From Baffinella frigidus (taxonomy: Eukaryota; Cryptophyceae; Cryptomonadales; Baffinellaceae), in the NCBI GenBank assembly GCA_026770585.1, contig MU646356.1:533078-543086 (forward strand): a stretch of 10,009 nt of DNA, read 5' to 3'. The notes beneath the pieces were generated by a model that had not been told where the DNA came from, searched no databases, and saw only the letters and a program-made list of their open reading frames with translations. Shown piece by piece: positions 6,522 to 10,009 of the stretch (positions are counted from its first letter, which is position 1; each line of letters begins with the position of its first letter). The translations under genes were made by a program, and so were the position numbers.

Positions 6522-6674
6522 GCAAATGTGAGGACCGGGTCCGGGATGGGCCCGCCTCAGGGGAAAAGGGCTCTAAGGGTGAGTCCTATATGGGATTTCC
6601 CCCGATATAGGACTCACCCTTGGAGCCCTTTTCCCCTGAGGCGGGCCCATCCCGGACCCGGTCCTCACAGCAAA
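6522..6674. mobile_element. MITE-like foldback element 2, near-perfect palindrome with 5-bp duplication
   Basis: The 65-bp arm at 6527-6591 (starting TGTGAGGACCGGGTCC) is the reverse complement of 6605-6669 with a single difference. In RNA that difference would be a G-U pair, so the stem would be continuous. The loop is 13 nt (6592-6604) and itself has GGG opposite CCC. The 143-bp palindrome is immediately flanked by GCAAA at 6522-6526 and 6670-6674, the signature of a 5-bp target-site duplication. It encodes nothing. Ends TG...CA with a 5-bp duplication also occur in solo LTRs, but LTRs are not palindromic, so a foldback element fits better. The near-identical arms indicate recent origin or active homogenisation. 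Confidence 0.87.
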
Positions 6675-6953
6675 CCCGGGAGAAAAACTCGGCGGGCGGA
6701 CAGCACACGCCACTTGGTGGACTAGGGATGTTTGACAGCACCCAGAATCTGGGTGTAACGTGACCAATTTTGTAGCTGAAAGGGGCTGAAATACGTGAAA
6801 TCCAACGAAAGTACTTGTGAAATGAGAACTTCGTAGTCCACCGTGCCCCCCCCTCCTGGATGCCACGCTGAGCTGAAATGAAATCGCTTATCGCGTGGTT
6901 AGAACAGGGGCGGGCCGAAGAGGGGGGAGGGGTTGTGGCTCGGGAGGCGTGGT
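6675..6953. other. Unrecognised sequence, no gene seen
   Basis: No coding or RNA feature is visible. A nine-C run lies near 6846-6854 and a G-rich tract lies at 6907-6932 (separate entry). Confidence 0.35.
6907..6932 (+). other. Potential G-quadruplex motif
   Basis: Four G-tracts of 4, 3, 6 and 4 bases are separated by loops of 1, 7 and 1 bases, which meets the usual G3+N1-7 definition. It lies just upstream of the telomere-like array that starts at 6955. Folding has not been shown. Confidence 0.6.
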
Positions 6954-6954
6954 G

Positions 6955-7165
6955 ACTAGGGTTTATGGTTTAGGGTCAAGGGTTTAGGGTTTAGGGTTTA
7001 GGGGTTAGGGGTCAGGGTTGAGGTTTTGGGGTTTAGGGTTTGGGGTTTCGGGGTTATGGTTTTTGGTTGATGGTTTATGATTTATGTTTGATGGTTTAGG
7101 GTTTAGGGTTTCGAGTTTAAGGTTTAAATGTTGGGTTTAGGTTTAGGTTTAGGTTTAGGGTTTAA
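6955..7165 (+). repeat. Telomere-like array, TTTAGGG orientation
   Basis: About 210 bp of TTTAGGG and variants, including TTTATGG, TTTGGGG and TTGATGG. The last part, about 7135-7160, contains four hexameric TTTAGG steps before a final TTTAGGG. The G-rich strand is the plus strand, as in every telomere-like array right of 3303. Confidence 0.93.
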
Positions 7166-7366
7166 CCTCTGGCAGCGGCGGCAGCGCGCAGTCGGCAAGC
7201 ACAGCGGGGGGTGGCTCCATCACAAACCTGCCGCCAAAACACGGAGTCAGTCCGCCCATGTCCGCAATATTTCCCCGGACGTTTTTGTCGCACGATTTCC
7301 CTGGATTATTTTCATCCAGTTTCCGCACGTCTGTGTTCGCGTGTGCACACGCGCCTCTGTTGGATA
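7166..7366. other. Unrecognised unique sequence
   Basis: No recognisable feature. Overlapping open frames on both strands cross from here through the R1 copy at 7367-7445, which argues that they are not genes. Confidence 0.35.
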
Positions 7367-7445
7367 CTTTAGGTCCTTTAGGTTCTTCCAACTCCCAACA
7401 TAGGCGGACATTGGACCTGGTTCTGCAGAAAAGCCATGCCTCTTT
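7367..7445 (+). repeat. Dispersed repeat R1, copy D
   Basis: The sequence carries CTTTAGGTCCTTTAGGTTC, AACTCCCAACATAGGCGG and CTGGTTCTGCAGAAA followed by GCCATGCC. It loses the CTTCCTTTCGGA tail of copies B and C, with CTCTTTTTGCG instead. As in copies B and E, a telomere-like array is close by, here ~200 bp upstream. Confidence 0.87.
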
Positions 7446-7823
7446 TTGCGCGCTTGCACGCCTCTGCCCCCCCACCCACTCCCCACCCGCAACCACGAGT
7501 GCGTGTGCGTGCTGGGGCGAGCGGCGCATGGTGACAGCGTTTCAAGAAAACGGCGGCACCTTCCGGAAACTAGGGTCCGTGCGGGCACCAACTTGCAGGT
7601 CAGTATCCTCAATGTCAGGAGGTGTGCTATCGGAAACCAGTAGAAGCCACCACTCCTGTTTCGCGCTCGACCCGTGGCGAGTATTAGCAGCAGGCGGCCA
7701 GGGTCAGGGCGAGCAGTGGCGGGGGTCTGGCACAACACATGACCGCGCGTGTTCTGTATGCCGCCCGTCGCGCTCACTCGACAACGCCCGCGGGGTTGGA
7801 GCGTCGAGAGAAGCCGGTTGATA
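7446..7823. other. Unrecognised GC-rich sequence, no supported gene
   Basis: A 187-codon frame on the plus strand (7258-7821, ATG start) and a 176-codon frame on the minus strand (7247-7777) overlap here almost completely. Neither has a motif I know and both run through R1 copy D. I cannot support either as a gene. A splice-containing gene cannot be excluded by eye. Confidence 0.35.
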
Positions 7824-8382
7824 TTTAGGGGTTAGGGTTTGGGGTCTGGGGTTTGTGGTTTGTGGTTTGTGGTTTGCGGTTTGCGGTTTGTGGTTTGTGG
7901 TTTGGTGTTTGGTGTTTGGTGTTTGGTGTTTGGTGTTTGGTGTTTGGTGTTTGGTGTTTGGTGTTTGGGGATAGGGTTCATGGTTTATGATTTATGGTTT
8001 ATGGGCTGTCGTTTATGGTTTATGGTTTATGGTTTATGGTTTATGGTTTATGGTGTATGGTTTATGGTTTATGGTTTATGGTTTATGGTTAATGTTTTGG
8101 GTTCAGGGTTCAGGGTTTGGAATTTCAGGTTTCGGTATTCAGGTTTCGGGTTCAGGATTTCGGGCTTTGGGTTTGGGGTTTGGGGTTCGGGGTTCCTGGT
8201 TTCGGTTTTCGGTTTTCGGTTTTCAGTTTTCGCGTTTCGGTTTTTGTTTTTCGGTTTTCAGTTTCCGGGTTCCGGGTTCAGGGTTCCGTGTTCCGTGTTC
8301 CGTGTTTCGTGTTTCGTGTTTTATGTTTCGGGTCCCAGGTTTCGGTTTTCGGTTTCCGGGTATAGGGTTGAGGGGTTAGGCA
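7824..8382 (+). repeat. Diversified heptamer array in near-continuous 7-bp register
   Basis: About 79 consecutive heptamers descend from a TTTAGGG-like unit. From 7824 to 7970 the register is unbroken (21 units); one 6-mer occurs at 7971-7976; from 7977 to about 8382 it is unbroken again (about 58 units). Sequence changes in blocks: TTTGTGG and TTTGCGG at 7852-7900, nine perfect TTTGGTG at 7901-7963, ten TTTATGG plus one TGTATGG at 8012-8088, TTCGGGT and TTCAGGT types at 8124-8200, GGTTTTC types at 8204-8259, and GTGTTCC or GTGTTTC at 8288-8322. Loss of the TAG in TTTAGGG leaves a frame open from 7839 to 8468, giving a hydrophobic seven-residue repeat peptide; I regard this as a by-product. 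Confidence 0.93.
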
Positions 8383-8450
8383 CCACGGATCGCGGAGCGC
8401 CTCCTCGGCTGACGGTCGGCGGTTCGGCGGGACCTGAACCAGGTTCAGTG
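8383..8450. other. Short non-telomeric insert with a small palindrome
   Basis: A GC-rich stretch interrupts the heptamer arrays. It ends with CTGAACC at 8434-8440 and GGTTCAG at 8442-8448, an inverted repeat around one central A. Origin unknown. Confidence 0.5.
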
Positions 8451-8533
8451 TTCAGGGTTGTGGGTTGAGGGTTCGGGGTTTAGGGTCTGGGGTCTAGGGC
8501 TTAGGATTCAAGGTTTGGGGTTTGGGGTCTAGG
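8451..8533 (+). repeat. Telomere-like heptamers, left of foldback element 3
   Basis: Eleven full heptamers (TTCAGGG, TTGTGGG, TTGAGGG, TTCGGGG, TTTAGGG and similar) run in unbroken register from 8451 to 8527 and end with TCTAGG at 8528-8533. The same orientation resumes at 9041 after the inserted element. Confidence 0.9.
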
Positions 8534-9040
8534 CTACTTCTTAAAGCTTGAGAATCGAAAACCTGAGAATCAGCGATGCTAGGTGTTTTTATGAATATGA
8601 CGAGTTTCAAATTTCTCCAGCTTGAAGCTTTGAGAATTTCCACTGGATAATTTTCACAACACGTCCTTTTTTGAATCGAAAGGCCACGTGTTTGGCGAAT
8701 CGAATCGATTTGAATCCGAATCGAATCTTCTAGAAGGCATGACCACTTCTGATGGGCTACGAGTTTTGCAAAAATATTCGAATCAGATTCAAATCTAATC
8801 TAGAAGATTCGATTCGCCCAACACATGGCCTTTCGATTAAAAAACGTTGCCTTTGAGATGCTCATGTGTGCCCAATTATTCTCAAGAACACTGAGAATCC
8901 GGAAAAATCTCCAGAATTATCCGGCACTTGAGAATTTCTGAGTGTGTCCAAAGGATTCTCAAAGCTTTAAGCTGGAGAATATTGGCCTATTAAGGGGGTT
9001 TCCTGGAGAATCCCGGATTCTCAGGTGCTTTAAGCAGTAG
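8534..9040. mobile_element. MITE-like foldback element 3, 507 bp, AT-rich
   Basis: The ends CTACTTCTTAAAGC (8534-8547) and GCTTTAAGCAGTAG (9027-9040) are inverted with one mismatch in 14. Further inverted pairs nest inside: 8562-8571 with 9016-9025 (10 of 10), 8615-8637 with 8955-8977 (22 of 23), and 8674-8706 with 8806-8838 (31 of 33). The words GAGAATC and GAATCGAATC recur. Composition is much more AT-rich than the surroundings. It is inserted within a telomere-like array whose orientation is the same on both sides. TCTAGG on the left and TCTTAGG on the right may be an imperfect target duplication. No transposase is encoded, so it would be non-autonomous. The superfamily cannot be set. Confidence 0.82.
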
Positions 9041-9119
9041 TCTTAGGGGTTTAGGGTTTAGGGTTTAGGGTTTAGGATTTAGGGTTTAGGGTTCAGGGTT
9101 TAAGGTTTAGGGTTTAGGG
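9041..9119 (+). repeat. Telomere-like heptamers, right of foldback element 3
   Basis: From 9050 to 9119 there are ten heptamers in unbroken register, seven of them exact TTTAGGG. This is one of the least degenerate G-rich stretches in the window and contrasts with the more diverged heptamers left of the inserted element. Confidence 0.93.
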
Positions 9120-9314
9120 TTCGCCCCGTGGCGGCATCAGAGCGTGTGCCACGGAGCCCACGTGCCTCTACAGCACCTCCACGGGTCCTCGCAACTATAT
9201 ATTGGAGCTATGGGAGAACCTAGCGCATTGGTGATAGGTTGTCTGGCGACAAGACACTTTCGTCAACGCATATTGAGGCGGGAAGGTCCCGCAGGGGCGC
9301 CTGACGCTGCTGCT

Positions 9315-9336
9315 CTGGAGACGCCCGCGTCTCCAG
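9315..9336. repeat. Perfect 10-bp inverted repeat
   Basis: CTGGAGACGC at 9315-9324 and GCGTCTCCAG at 9327-9336 are exact reverse complements separated by CC. The site could form a small cruciform or bind a dimeric protein. No function is implied by context. Confidence 0.6.
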
Positions 9337-9381
9337 GCATGTCCCACACTTCAAGGTCGATGAATACAGGTTCCTGCAGAC

Positions 9382-9431
9382 CCTGCAGACCCTGAGTTTC
9401 TACAAGATCCTGCAGACCCTGAGTTTCTACA
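9382..9431 (+). repeat. 27-bp tandem duplication
   Basis: CCTGCAGACCCTGAGTTTC plus TACA at 9382-9404 recurs exactly at 9409-9431, offset 27 bp. An additional partial CCTGCAGA lies just upstream at 9373-9380. The exact match suggests a recent duplication. Confidence 0.85.
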
Positions 9432-9760
9432 TCGCACTGCCCATATGATGGATCTAGGCTCCTAGGACCATCCCAGCTGCAAGCAGCCATCCACCCTCAG
9501 GACGTAGCGCAGCGCGCACGGCGGGGCGGGGGGTGAGCTGCAGCCTCAGTACACGTTCTCTCGCTCGCTTCTGCCACGAACAGGTTATTCAGTCGCTCGC
9601 TCCCCCAAGCGGGTGGTAAGCCTTGCCACACGCGTCAAGGCTCTCAGGGCACATAGGATGTAACGTTATGAGCCTACGCCATCCCTTCCTGGTAGCGATC
9701 AGAATGAGAGGCGGGCAGCCTGCTGTCGAGCGAGTTGAGCACGAACTCAAAAGCCACGAC

Positions 9761-9782
9761 CGGATTCCGGATCTGGAATCCG
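9761..9782. repeat. 8-bp stem hairpin
   Basis: CGGATTCC at 9761-9768 pairs exactly with GGAATCCG at 9775-9782 around the loop GGATCT. It is not followed by a T-run and has no gene upstream, so I do not call it a terminator. Confidence 0.55.
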
Positions 9783-9804
9783 TTACCTTATCCGTGGGAA
9801 CCCC

Positions 9805-9842
9805 CCTATGTCCCTACGGTATTGCCTACCGTAGGGCCTATG
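9805..9842. repeat. Hairpin flanked by 6-bp direct repeats
   Basis: CCCTACGGTA at 9812-9821 pairs exactly with TACCGTAGGG at 9827-9836. The hairpin is bordered by CCTATG at 9805-9810 and 9837-9842. With the preceding GGGAACCCCCC it resembles the central part of foldback element 1 (AAGAACCCCC, then CCCTACAGTAGGG, TGCCT and AGGGCCT), so it may be a remnant of a related element. Confidence 0.5.
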
Positions 9843-10009
9843 GATCATCGTTTAGATGGACTGTTCCCTTCTCGCTCGGCAGTGCACCTGGAGAAGCGAA
9901 TCGACGAGGCGCGTCGGCGCCGCACCCAACCCCCCGAGCCGCGCCGCTAGCGACCCCTGCCACGCCCCAGCGCGTCAGCAGCATCCCATTAAGTTAACTA
10001 ACCCGCCCA

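Larger units (their letters stand above)
9121..10009. other. Unrecognised sequence, no supported gene
   Basis: No recognisable protein, tRNA or rRNA is visible. A TATA-like word (CTATATATTGG) lies near 9194 without an identifiable gene downstream. Plus-strand frames at 9144-9395, 9623-9997 and 9735-9950 have no motifs I know. The last ends in a charged, arginine-rich stretch that looks faintly protein-like. An exon of a spliced gene is possible but not shown. Confidence 0.35.

Noticed and set aside
6459-6866. Similar peptides on plus and minus strands (both include GSGMGPPQGKRA)
   Set aside because: They arise because the near-perfect palindrome at 6527-6669 reads the same on both strands; they are not homologous proteins.
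7247-7821. Overlapping antisense open frames of 187 (+) and 176 (-) codons
   Set aside because: Both pass through dispersed repeat R1 copy D and neither has a known motif. GC-rich DNA commonly yields such pairs.
7839-8468. A 209-codon open frame on the plus strand with a hydrophobic seven-residue repeat
   Set aside because: It coincides with the heptamer array. Variants that lost TAG cannot create stops, and any 7-bp repeat gives a seven-residue periodicity every 21 bp. Composition is almost only W, F, V, G, Y, C and L. No independent coding evidence.
9188-9206. TATA-box promoter
   Set aside because: The CTATATATTGG word is suggestive, but no gene, initiator or transcript start can be placed downstream.
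9623-9997. A 124-codon plus-strand open frame and an overlapping 71-codon frame near the right edge
   Set aside because: Two frames overlap, both cross the hairpins at 9761 and 9805, and no motif is recognised. An exon cannot be excluded but is not supported.

Overview
This window looks like a gene-poor, repeat-dominated piece of a eukaryotic nuclear chromosome, probably subtelomeric or rich in interstitial telomere-like sequence. The commonest word is the heptamer TTTAGGG (or CCCTAAA) and its variants, the telomere repeat of most land plants and green algae and also of coccidian apicomplexans, dinoflagellates and several other protists. The sequence does not fix the taxon. The GC-rich non-repeat sequence and the abundance of decayed interstitial heptamers would fit an alga or a coccidian. 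The (CAG)n tracts typical of Eimeria are absent, so I leave the organism open. I see no bacterial gene organisation, rRNA or tRNA.

Layout. 1-1090: unrecognised sequence with one copy of a dispersed repeat (called R1 here), a 107-bp hairpin and a 21-bp minisatellite. 1090-3303: two long degenerate telomere-like arrays meeting head to head near 2019-2025, G-rich strand on the left and C-rich on the right, as at a telomere-telomere junction; a decayed R1 copy lies inside the right array. 3317-4422: two copies of a second dispersed repeat (F2), two R1 copies, and a threefold 90-bp tandem expansion of the R1 tail bracketed by 23-bp direct repeats. 4566-6160: GC-rich sequence with a ~110-bp tandem repeat, an inverted F2 copy and an 85-bp duplication. 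6214-6674: two foldback, MITE-like elements 181 bp apart, one with 65-bp near-perfect arms and an exact 5-bp flanking duplication. 6955-7165: G-rich telomere-like array. 7367-7445: fourth clear R1 copy. 7824-8382: a remarkable array of about 79 heptamers that have diverged by substitution into blocks while keeping the 7-bp register with a single slip. 8449-9119: another G-rich telomere-like array split by a 507-bp AT-rich nested foldback element. 9121-10009: unrecognised GC-rich sequence with small palindromes and a 27-bp duplication.

No protein-coding gene can be supported. Most of the long open frames are explained by repeats: periods of 90 or 21 bp keep frames open, and heptamer variants that have lost the TAG inside TTTAGGG no longer supply stops. 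The interest here is structural: an apparent head-to-head telomere-like junction, three unrelated foldback elements, and heptamer arrays that change sequence without changing register. No genes were found that work together.
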